Of a DNA stretch of 41,929 bases, positions 32,665-41,929 are shown piece after piece (position 1 is the stretch's first letter; each line of letters opens with the position of its first letter). The position numbers were made by a program, and so were the translations under genes. This DNA is from Phoronis australis (taxonomy: Eukaryota; Phoronida; Phoronidae): assembly GCA_002633005.1 (NCBI GenBank), contig NMRA01000614.1:33636-75564 (forward strand). The letters run 5' to 3'. The notes beneath the pieces were generated by a model. That model was given only the letters and a program-made list of their open reading frames with translations. It was not told the origin of the DNA and searched no databases.

Positions 32665-34399
32665 GTAGAAAGTCACATTATAACAGCGGTCCTAGTAAAT
32701 AGATGTTACTCAATCTACCACATCTTAACAGGCGAAGGACACTGAATACCAACTGAAACTGACCTCCAAGAGTTGTTTTCAATTTGTTATCTGTGTCAGT
32801 ACTGATTCACATGTACTGCTGTGCCAAACTTGTCACGCCCCCTGCCAGTGGTCGTATCTTACCAATGCATGGACGGAACGTGCGGGTCCTAACTCTTACC
32901 ATGTTTTAACAACGTGGGATTTTAGAGCCTTTTTACAAATTAACCAATTCCTTGTCATTCTCGCTCCATCAACCTATCATTGCTGGGCAACTCGGTATTT
33001 ACTAACTCACGCATCACGTTCAACTTCAAAATATGCGAACTAAAAAAAACACATTTTGTCTTTGTCAACTCTGCTCGTCTTGTTCACCAGAATTTGAAAC
33101 TAGCGGATCGTTTTCATGCTCTCCAAACGCTAGAGAGTTGTCGTCTGATGTTTCCTGTTCTCAGAGGTCTGTTCTGTGGTTTCCCGCTGCATATCTGATA
33201 TATATCGTGGCAAAGTGGTCTGACGAACCCAAAATATTCACTCTTAGGTCGTTAGCTTTGTCAGTGCGACTGTTTTATACAAGTGCAATTCTATCTCTTG
33301 TAAATTCCTTTTCCAATTTTCCACATAGTATTTTTAAAATGTAATAAGCGTTTCACGATTCACTGCATGAGAAATTCAGGCAAATTGAAATACTATGGGA
33401 ATATGGCGAGTCACGAAATTTTCTACCAAGCAATTTCCTCGTATGCTGAATTATCCTCGAAAATGAGGTTATTTGTTGTCTGATGCTGTTGTGTTTGCAA
33501 AAGTAAAATCTGAAATTTTTACTTTTTGAGACAGGTAAAACTGCAGAACTTCTTGCAGTCAACTCGATTAATTTTAAACACCATAATCTAATCATGGTTT
33601 CTGTCTTATACATCGTTTTTTTATTTTCGGGAAAATAATGTCTTGAAAAATTTTTAATTTTAAGAGCCCCCTTATTACACATGGCAAAAACTCTTACCGC
33701 ACAATTAAAAAATTGTTGACTCTGTAACTTCTTCAATTTTTTACGGGCCTGCATACAATGTGTCCACGCATTTTAAGTCCGCTGGGAAAACGTTCTGCCA
33801 ACTTTGTTGCGAAAAGCAACACTGCTTTATCAGTACCTGCAGTATTCTTTTCTTGTTTTGTTCTCGGGAAGGTCATTTCTCGACTTAACGACGCCACGTG
33901 AGACGATTTGGCACGATATAGATCATCCTCAAGAACACAACTTTCTGTGTTCACGACTGACTTAACTGCTACTGCGTTCCTCAGAGTGAGGGTTATTTGT
34001 AGACTATATGAACAAATGTTCAAATCATTCGTTACTAGTGGAAAGAGGTCGCTGCACAAATATTCCCCATGGAAATATGTTGTGTGAGTTATTTAATTCG
34101 GGATGTGAAGAGGACGAGTAGCACCTTGTGTTAGTTTGCAGTGCGTTCCAAGACCTTCGAGTTAAGTACTTAAGTGATCGTCTCTGTCATTCTCCCACGA
34201 CATCTAAATTTGAATCTCTCGTGAGAACTCCGGATATCCTACTTCTAAAATTCGTCCATCATGCTCTCAAACGTCACAATTTATTATCGAGTTTGTAACG
34301 CACCTGGCAATGATCTGTCTTGTAAATGTTACACTTTGGGCCTAATGTCATGTGTATATGTTTCAATCAATCACTCTAACTTTAGTGTGCACCGATCAT

Positions 34400-34556
34400 T
34401 AGCGGAACTAGAATGTCGCAAAGGGGGGCCAGAAACCAGAATTTTCGAAAAAAATGTCCACCTAGCCACTAAAAAACAACTCGGCGAAGGCGTTCTTTTG
34501 TTTAGTCGTTGCCACAAGGGGCCCGGCCCCCTGGTCCTTCTCAATCTGCCTATGGT
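34400..34556. mobile_element. Small element of the GGATTTAGGGG family, degraded
   Basis: It starts near TAGCGGAACTAGAATGTCGC with a following GGGGGGCCAGAA and ends near CCCCCTGGTCCTTCTCAATC then TGCCTATGG. The ends resemble the inverted ends at 99-156 and 39701-39859 with several changes. Limits are approximate. Confidence 0.45.
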
Positions 34557-34989
34557 AGCCCCCTCATGCTCCTGTCATACTCCGTTACATAGCTAAGCTC
34601 TGTTAAATTCGGTCTCTTTAGGCTCTGCAGATGACTTTGCCCGGCTTGACAACCAAGACAATACAAAGATCTCACGCCACCTGTCGTATCCTACAAGTTT
34701 TTTTTTACTTGTTGCTGCCGTGTGTTGAGGTTCCATTTGTTAGATGTTCCCACTCGCTTCTAGAAGTTGTCTGCAGTAATGCAGCCTGAGAGTCATTGGA
34801 GTTCAGCCACCGGTTGCTTTACACTCCTAACTTGGGACTCAACCATGTTACTTCTCTCCCCATTTGCAGATTGTAGAAACAACGATTGTCTTACGTAATA
34901 GTTCCATCTTCATACGTGTAATTACACTGTCAGGCATTTAGCTTTGTTACCCACTCAGAGTAATCTCAACGATTAACATTCTCAATAAT

Positions 34990-35075
34990 GAAAATGAATG
35001 GGATTCTTTTCATGCAACGACAATAGTTTAAGGTTCCTATGTATTTTCACCGAAACAGGCTCAGTTTTTAGATAT
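34990..35075. repeat. Fragment of the fold-back family
   Basis: TTTTCATGCAACGACAATAG followed by TTTAAGG, TTCACCGAAACAGGCTCAG and TTTTTAG matches the end of 16850-17090 in order and spacing. Confidence 0.5.
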
Positions 35076-35702
35076 ATCATAAGGAAATTACATTAGCCAA
35101 AGAGAAAACGATGGAAAACAAAAACAGTTTATGAGTAAACTAAGACACAAATTCACAGAAGAATACTCGAGCCCCTGGTAAGAGTTTTGCGATGTGTAGC
35201 AAAACTGGTTTACTCCTCCTAAAAGATTTCTAAAACATTAACTTAAGTTCGTTTGTTCTTTCACAAAAGATTTAGATTTTGTTATAAAGATAATTTAATA
35301 TCTGGATAACGGATCTTGGTCATTTCAAGCATTCGGAAATTTTGCCTTAGCTGGGTATAGCGTATCAGGTAAGATTATTTACTCGTATTGTACATTCGTG
35401 ATTTGTGGTTAAGAGGTTCTGTTTCTCTCAAGGTAGTTGTACTCGATAGTATCATTTTGAACATTAACATTTTTGATAATTCGGGTAAAAAGGAGGTCTT
35501 TGGGAACTCTCGCTAAAAGCGTCTGATGCCTGCTGACCAGACGTGCTCCCTGTCGTCTTATAAAAATCACACATCTGAACGCGGTGGTTAAATTCAAGCG
35601 ATCTAACGTAGCTAGTTTTGTTCCTAAATAACACACCCACTTTTACCAATTTTTGCCATTTTTATTTGAGGCTAGAAAGTACTAAAACCAGTGCTCACTA
35701 CC

Positions 35703-36110
35703 GGGGCCCAATATCTATTCTTTTTACTCGAAATCGAACTCGAAAACATATTTATCCCTCTCTACTCTGCTATAGTGCGAAATCAAGGTAAGTGTCCATT
35801 ATTCTATGCTCGAGTACGTCATGGCTTACGTGGATAACTTTTTAATCCTTGTTTGCACTTGATAGCCCCAGCATCAACTGGCTAAGAGTTCGAGACTGAA
35901 TTCGAAATTTCGAGTTTTTAGTCGAGTTCATAGGCCAGATATATGGAACAACGAGTGTAAACTTGGACTGGAAACTCATACATGTGTATGCACACACGGT
36001 GCTCGATCACAGACTAAAAAGCTATTTATCATGAGTTGGCACAAAAGTAGAACAGAAAGTAAAAAATATAATTTCGAGTTCGATTTCGAGTAAAAAGATT
36101 AGGTATCCCA
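35703..36110. mobile_element. MITE with TACTCGAAATCGAACTCG ends, copy 2
   Basis: A 25-bp perfect inverted pair lies at 35721-35745 and 36072-36096 (core TACTCGAAATCGAACTCG). The outer end is GGGGCCCAATATCTATTC on the left and degraded on the right. The interior again has a CGAAATTTCGAG palindrome. Length and internal plan match 19256-19657. Confidence 0.8.
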
Positions 36111-36186
36111 GATCTTGGTCTCCTGTCCTCGGCATAATGACTAGTGATCACGCAATCTGTATGTCAGATTTAAGCTTATATTTCAG

Positions 36187-36293
36187 TGATTACTACAGAC
36201 GGCGCTGCACATCGGTTGCCAGAACATAACATCCACCAATTTTTGTCGAGAGCCTTATCCGATGGCACCCAAATTGGACCTATCAATGGCATG
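36187..36293 (+). CDS. Gene 2, module E exon a (module incomplete in window)
   Basis: 107 nt, phase 1 to 0, after TATTTCAG and before GTAAAT. It encodes VITTDGAAHRLPEHNIHQFL and more, the counterpart of gene 1 exon 8048-8154. In gene 1 the next exon follows after 569 bp. Here I could not find a matching core exon (a C-SRW or N-EC-PGPIE motif) in the remaining 5.6 kb, so either the intron is long and the gene runs past 41929, or module E is broken. Confidence 0.85.
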
Positions 36294-37159
36294 GTAAATG
36301 GATTTATAGTTGCTATTCAAATGTAGTGTACCTTCTGTTTGAACAGCGAGTTTCCAAGAAATTGAGCAAACAAAATTTGTCCGTACAAGTCAGTGTTGAG
36401 AGGGAAAATCCTAATAATTTGGTTGTAGGTTTATATCTCATAGAAAATTTTAAAAAAAATTAAAGAAAAAAACGGTAGTCAAATCTGATTGACTTCCTCA
36501 ATGCAGGTTCAAAGTTTCAAGGTTTCAGGTACATTCATTTTGAGTGAAACGTTAAAAGCACTGCCTAGCGCACCTGTCAGTGGATCACACTGATGTAAAG
36601 ATGAGCTGAGCATACGTTTGAAATGTATTTAAAGTTGCAAGACTCGGGTTTGGCGTAATTTCCTGTTTTATACATGGAAACAAATCACGATCTTTCACCC
36701 GGATACGAAAACATTCCCACAGCCGCGTGTCTTTGCATTCTGTAATAATAATCGCGAAAAAATAATCGGGGTCCCCTGAAAAATTTGATTCGCGTTAGCG
36801 CTTGAAAATGAATTTCATTCGCCTTACTCGCCAAAATCGAGCCCAGAAATAATAAATTTCTATATCAGTGTGATCTCGGAAATTAGGAGCAAAACATATA
36901 GATTGGTTTGCTTATTTTTTGAGTATGATATGATTGTACTATTCCTTTCCAGATGTATGTATTTTTGCATGCACGTATGCATGTATTATTTATTATTTAC
37001 TATAATAATGATATGGATGTGTCACAGAATACAATACAAAAACACTTTTAAGTTTAAAAACTTCACATGCAACACATTCCCATCCTCTTGGGCTTATAAG
37101 TCACCTAAACAGTTACGCAAAGTATATATGTACATGTAGGGAATATATGTATTTATGTA

Positions 37160-37291
<132 letters not shown>

Positions 37292-39700
37292 TGTTACGTT
37301 GCTAGTTAAAATCAGCCGCTTAGTGGCGCCCCTTCCTACAGGCCTGTTGCTTTACTAATGCTCAGTCGTAATCCAATCAAGGAATACTCCTCAGAAATAA
37401 GTGCAATTATAACTTTTAGCAAATCTTTTGCGCAAAAGATTCCCGTTGCACATTCCATACGATCACGCTGAAGTTAAATCTCACAACCTAGAACGCCAGA
37501 CCTGTGTTGCGCAGACCCAAGAACCTAGCGAAAACGCAACTTTACGCATTTGACTTCTTCGTTACCTCGCTGGTTCCGTGCGTGCTGCTAGGTGGTAGCC
37601 AGCATACATGCGCAGCAGGCGATGACACTAGTTTTACTGGCATTATCACATCGAGCAAAGTCGGAACGAAGTAACATCGCGTGAACAGCTGATGGTCCTC
37701 CGGATGGCTTTTCACCACTTGATGAAACGGATATAAACCAAAAGAATGGGAAGAAAATTCTTGTTCAGTGTGTTAGTACTAACCAAATCAAATTCCCTTG
37801 ACATGTTTAGGAAACCGCTAACGGCCTTATCGGTTATATTTCGCTTCTTTTTACCTTCTGGGTGACGTCATTAGTTCTGATTGTCTGATTTCTCTCCGTG
37901 TGATAATACCCAACCCGATGATTACGAGCCAACAGCCGTCCCATATTGCATTTAAGAAAGCGAACATCAGCGCCGCTTGTGAGTGAATGAGTTTTGCTGC
38001 AGATGAAATTCCCCGAACTTAGACGTTCGTTAAACGCGCCAACAAGAAACATACTGCAACGTGCTGACATCTTAGTTCGTTACTCTCCGTCTGCGGTGGT
38101 ACTAGATGTTGGGTCTATCCAGCCAAATCTGCAAGCTCTCGACTTGTGGTGAGCTCTCATGTCGTTTTCAACACACCGTACCACTGAGTAGCTTGCTGAC
38201 TCCAAGTGACTGACTGACTGGCACACTCGTTGACTGACTCCTATTTTAAACTCGTTCTCAAGTGTTTATAGCCTGTTTTAATGTTTTAAAATTTTTCAAA
38301 GTGATCCAATCACATTCACGAACTTCAGGAATCTACCCAAGGTCTACAAAGATTTATTAGGCTTCTAGAATATGCCGTGCTTCTACAATATTACAGACCA
38401 TGGTTCTATCCTATTCGCCAATACTAACTTTCTTGGGTATTCTCAAATATTCTACATTGAACAATTACATTATCAATGCGCTAAGCTCATTTGAGCTACT
38501 TTAATCAATTGCTAAAATCGTTAGTAAAAACTTAATTATCTAAAACCAGTGCTAGTTTACTCCCGACATGATCTCTCTTTAATCTGTTAACAGTAGCACG
38601 CTTGAACTATTCACCTCGTCCAAGACCTCTATTCTGTCTCGACTGAACATAGTAACAGGTAATGATGTAAGGTTTAATCATGATATAACTGAGTTGCCTA
38701 ACAAAGCCGATTCAAATCAATTCGGGATATTTTGTGGGGTTACGATAATATTCTTCGAGTATACCTTCCGTTTAAGAGTTCAACAGCGACGATCATTGTG
38801 TGCCCAGCTGCAAACTTGTTTTCACACGAGTTGAGTATACCAAGGTACGTAGATCGTAAGCACCTGATTCGCTACTATAGAAGAAATAAATTAGTTTAAA
38901 AAGAGAACTCGGGGTTTCAACTACTCACGCTGGAAAATAATTCAGACAGGATTCCAGTTGCCCATTGAAATCACATGAGATTTAGCGTACTATTGCATCA
39001 AGACGTGAGGCTATAACATCCAGGACAGTGAGAAATAAAAACTTACAAAAGCAATGACCGGAGTGAAAAGAATAAAGGTTTGAATTGGCATACTTGTGGA
39101 GGACTTTTTGTGAGTTCTGAATATTTTCGCCTAAAGAATCCCCCTTTGAATAGTATTATAAGGAAAGCGTTGTTTGTTAAACGTAGTTTTAGACTGTCAA
39201 AGGTGATTTTTAAGATGAAGTTTTACCAACGTATTTCAAAGTCTTCAAAATATAAGCTGACCAAAAATTTTTAAACTGAGTCTGAACGGGTGATGAGTTA
39301 AGAAAGGGGTCCGCTAATTAGATTTTCACACCTAACAGTTTTCCGGCTACGTCTTTATCATACCCATTTACTTGTGTAGCGGACAAGACAAATACACAAG
39401 TGCAGATTTAGTACTAATCAGTATTAAGCTGAAATGGTAGTTGCTAACCTTCGAAACGTCATGCGCTTTTTTTCGTGGTTATCAGCCTAGACTGACGGCA
39501 TTTAGTGAATTCCGTGACTGTTACAAATGACAAACGCATTTTTGTGAACATTTAATCACGAATTTAAAGTACTATTGCCATTATACTCGAATATGAGGTT
39601 CTACAATGTCTTCGAATATAAGGCTAGATATCCTTTTCTGCCACTCAGCCAGTGCTAAAGTCTTTCAATTTTTTGAAGAACTGTCATAGTTATGAATTAT

Positions 39701-39859
39701 CAGTGACGGATTTAAGGGCGAGCCAAGGGGGCCACGGCACCTCCTAAAATTTTCCCAGATTCAATGTGGCAGTTCGGGGTGCGAATGTCTGACGGGCAAA
39801 ATCGTGCCTAAAACTCTGCTCTGACCCTCTCCTAACTCAAAGTCCTGGATCCGCCCCTG
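39701..39859. mobile_element. 159-bp MITE, GGATTTA/GGATCC ends
   Basis: The left end is CAGTGACGGATTTAAGGGCG and the reverse complement of the right end is CAGGGGCGGATCCAGGACT, an imperfect inverted pair of about 19 bp starting CAG. This is the most complete member here of the family also seen at 99-156, 23962-24000 and 34400-34556. Non-coding. Confidence 0.7.
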
Positions 39860-39910
39860 TTTATTACACAACCATTGATACTTGACTCTCCTCTGATGCT
39901 GGCAGGCTAC

Positions 39911-40121
39911 CTATGTAATAATTTCTCTTCCATCAAGCCGTCCAGAGGACAGATGTTGCTGTTCGTGCAATAACCAACCAGGCGCTTCAGAAGCCATAAA
40001 CCCCTTGACTGTTTAAACAAAACGAACAGACGTTTGGCGTTTCTACAGACTTCTGTGGCATATCTGCAATAGGTTGTGGGACTCAAATATTCCAAACAAA
40101 TTGAAACCAGAGCACTTACAT
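39911..40121 (-). CDS. Possible minus-strand exon, unknown product
   Basis: On the minus strand an acceptor-like pyrimidine-rich run ending GTAG at 40122-40125 is followed by about 70 open codons and a donor-like GTAGCC at 39905-39910. The peptide has a helix-like stretch (CRNAKRLFVLFKQSRGLWLL) and NICPLDGLMEEKLLHR, more protein-like than most chance frames here. I recognise no family, the donor is weak, and no second exon was found. It may be chance or transposon-derived. Confidence 0.2.
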
Positions 40122-40285
40122 CTACAATTTCAGTCAACAAATGGCGAGGAAAATGTATATCATAAAATTCTATAACCGAAAAAGTTACATGATGGTGGCA
40201 ATGCATCAAAGCAGGCGAAGAAATCTGAGGAAACAAACATAATGAAAGCGCTCCGAGGAGCGACACTTGGCGAAATTAACAGAAA

Positions 40286-40490
40286 CGACGACGATAGAGA
40301 TGATGACGAAGAGGACGAATGTGACGACGATGTTGGCGATGATGAACAATTCAAGTAATGATAACATAAGAGACCAGACATAAGATAGGCTACAGTGTTG
40401 AACGACACTTGGCGAAATTAAGTGAAAAGACGACTACGGAGATGATGACGAAGATAACAAATATGATGACGATGGTGATAATGCTGAACA
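40286..40490. repeat. (GAC/GAT)n trinucleotide tracts
   Basis: Two imperfect tracts of GAC, GAT and GAA triplets at about 40286-40347 and 40426-40490. Each follows a copy of ACTTGGCGAAAT at a similar distance, so the two are probably a local duplication of about 142 bp. Confidence 0.7.
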
Positions 40491-41128
40491 ACATCATAAC
40501 ATTCATATGAAGCACTTAGATGTCATAAATCAGCAAGAAATAGGCTACACTCTTGCCCAATAGAAACTAAACCAACATCAATGCAGCAAGAGCGCTCAAC
40601 AAAGGAACAGCGCTATCAGAAAATCTCAAATAATTCGAAAAGTAGACGTCCTAGCGATGAATGGAAAGTATCTTCTGAAAGCCCGTTCAAAACTCTATCA
40701 ACACTGTTGGTATCGCTTAATTCCGTAAATTTTTCAAAAAAATGGAATTTTGCTTTTTTTAAGAATTTCAAAGTTGAATAACTCGAAAACAGTAAGTCTG
40801 AGAAAAAATTGTTACAGGTCATTTGAACGAGTATACCTCAAAAAATCCACATGCAAAAATTCACGTCTTTTTCTCTTCCCGTTAAAAATCGAACTCCAGC
40901 ACGACTGAAAATGTGTCAACATGCGCCAGATCCGCCATCTTGATATCAACTTCCGGTTTAATGGCTCTGTACAATAGCATGTCATAAGAAACCAACAACT
41001 GCAAAAATTCGAAGGAGTTGGTCCTATAATTCGCCCTCTACAGGAAAAAAACGTTTTAGGCCAAAATCGAGGTGCGCATGCGCGATCGCCGATATTAAAA
41101 AGAAACAAACTTGATGGAAGAGCAACAT

Positions 41129-41154
41129 ACTTGGCGAAATTTATTTCGCCAAGT
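41129..41154. repeat. Perfect 12-bp palindrome with 2-nt spacer
   Basis: ACTTGGCGAAAT, TT, then ATTTCGCCAAGT: two copies of the cluster motif head to head. Could be a junction of two element ends or a hairpin. Confidence 0.9.
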
Positions 41155-41296
41155 AATAAGGCAAACCTGCTCCCTCGTTCTGTAGCAACATTGGGCTCCT
41201 TAGGTTCTAATTTGTATATAATTGGTTGCATTCCTTGACAGTTCGAACAAGTGATGTGTGTTTCATCGATCCAAGCACTAGTTGTAACTTGGCGAA

Positions 41297-41430
41297 ATGG
41301 TGGTGGTGCTGGTGGTGGTGGTGGTGGTGCTGGTGATGGTGGTGGTGGTGCTGCTGGTGGTGGTGGTGGTGCTGCTGGTGGTGGTGGTGGTGGTGGTGGT
41401 GCACGTGGTGGTGGTGGTGCACGTGGTCGT
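41297..41430. repeat. (GGT)n trinucleotide repeat
   Basis: About 134 bp of GGT with GCT, GAT and CAC interruptions, starting directly at the end of an ACTTGGCGAAAT copy. It gives poly-Gly and poly-His open frames on opposite strands, which are artefacts of composition. Confidence 0.9.
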
Positions 41431-41929
41431 GATGGACGATTACGATTAGTTCTTGCATCAGCGACGTTTTCTAAAGTATTGCAATTTTAAAGTGGCATGG
41501 ACCGCGAAAACTCGTGAAAAATACGTTTTAAACGATCCCTAACCAAAGTACCTTCCTTCAACCTTTACTAAAAAGTTATTCACTTCCCCCTGAGAAGGAA
41601 TTTCCAGAAAAAATGACCCAATTCATGGTTTTTGAAAGAAGTACGAAGAAAAGCTTGTATGGTAACCACCTATACCTGCCTATCATCCTTTCACTTATTA
41701 TAAATGCGCGCATGCGCTCAGTCATTCGACAAACGAACAGCTGATTCAGTGTCAAGAGTGTTGTGGAGTGAATACTTTGCCACCCAATGTGCTTTATACC
41801 TCGTGCCGTGTATTTTGTGCCTACCTCTACGATTCTTCATGATTGGACCATTACTTGAGATTTGATCATGCTGATCTGCAGTGGACTATTATTCATTTAC
41901 ACTACGTGTCAGAGAACGGTGCTGCGCTA

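Larger units (their letters stand above)
32665..36186 (+). other. Gene 2 intron 8 (between modules D and E)
   Basis: 3.5 kb, homologous in position to gene 1 intron 4. It contains a transposon fragment (34400-34556), a fold-back fragment (34990-35075) and a MITE (35703-36110) that ends only 77 bp before the module E exon. No extra exon was recognised. Confidence 0.65.
17671..36293 (+). other. Gene 2: secreted PAN + CTHRC1-like x3 protein (3'-partial)
   Basis: Nine exons (17671-18048, 19009-19117, 21553-21647, 22938-23136, 27904-28056, 30113-30195, 30425-30626, 32512-32664, 36187-36293) give a continuous frame of 493 codons that leaves the last exon in phase 0. The order is signal peptide, PAN/apple-like domain, cysteine-rich linker, CTHRC1-like modules C (residues about 163-311) and D (312-457), and the first exon of module E (from 458). 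Modules D and E match A and B of gene 1 in order, so the missing 3' end should be one core exon and one terminal exon, as at 8724-8925 and 10968-11122; I could not find them before 41929. Sequons for N-glycosylation are frequent (NSS, NAS, NNTS, NIT, NFT, NLS, NTT), fitting a secreted protein. Function is inferred from CTHRC1. Confidence 0.85.
40265..41298. repeat. Cluster of a 12-bp motif ACTTGGCGAAAT
   Basis: Exact copies on the + strand at 40265-40276, 40407-40418, 41129-41140 and 41287-41298, and one on the minus strand at 41143-41154. Three of the + copies are followed within about 15 bp by trinucleotide repeats (GAC/GAT or GGT). The copies at 40265 and 40407 share further flanks (CGACACTTGGCGAAATTA). 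It looks like the terminal repeat of a short element family with microsatellite-like interiors. Confidence 0.75.
40930..41715. promoter_or_regulatory. NRF1- and YY1-like sites, possible promoter
   Basis: CCGCCATCTTG at about 40934-40944 fits the YY1 consensus. GTGCGCATGCGC at about 41071-41082 and GCGCGCATGCGCTC at about 41705-41718 fit NRF1 palindromes. Such sites cluster at TATA-less animal promoters. However, MITE ends in this window also contain GCGCGCA/CATGCGC, so repeat origin is possible. No adjoining first exon was recognised. Confidence 0.25.

Noticed and set aside
40812-41231. 139-residue open frame on the minus strand
   Set aside because: It crosses the 12-bp motif palindrome, has no recognised domain, and lies in repeat-rich DNA.
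41207-41490. Poly-His (minus) and poly-Gly (plus) open frames
   Set aside because: Both come from the GGT repeat read on opposite strands; no conserved sequence around them.

Overview
This window looks like nuclear DNA of an invertebrate animal. It is AT-rich, the coding sequence is split into short exons with GT..AG junctions and introns of 0.2-4.8 kb, and it is full of small non-autonomous transposons, tRNA-derived SINEs and microsatellites. I see nothing prokaryotic (no operons, no CRISPR). The phylum cannot be fixed from the sequence.

All the coding sequence I can support lies on the + strand and belongs to two tandem paralogous genes. They encode secreted proteins built from repeated modules that resemble the C-terminal domain of CTHRC1 (collagen triple helix repeat containing 1). 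Gene 1 (about 3423-11122, 5' end missing or not recognised) encodes a fibronectin type II domain and two CTHRC1-like modules (A, B), then stops. Gene 2 (17671 to beyond 36293, 3' end not found) encodes a signal peptide, a PAN/apple-like domain, a cysteine-rich linker, two complete CTHRC1-like modules (C, D) and the first exon of a third (E). No Gly-X-Y collagen stretch is present. Every complete module is encoded by the same three-exon cassette with phases 1-0, 0-1 and 1-1. The middle exon is 202, 202, 199 and 202 nt in A, B, C and D. Modules A/D and B/E are the closest pairs, and intron sequence is still alignable between A and D, so the two genes come from a fairly recent tandem duplication. 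Reading frame is continuous across all exons given: 493 codons for the gene 2 part and 357 residues plus stop for the gene 1 part.

Layout: 1-3422 no convincing exon; 3423-11122 gene 1; 11123-17670 intergenic, with minisatellites and one MITE; 17671-36293 gene 2, with introns full of mobile-element relics; 36294-41929 probably the next gene 2 intron or intergenic DNA, with a 127-bp TG microsatellite, a MITE and an unusual cluster of a 12-bp motif next to trinucleotide repeats. If the CTHRC1-like modules act as in vertebrate CTHRC1 (secreted; linked to Wnt/PCP signalling and matrix biology), these proteins would be multivalent extracellular or matrix factors. That function is inference; the domain calls rest on motifs read by eye.
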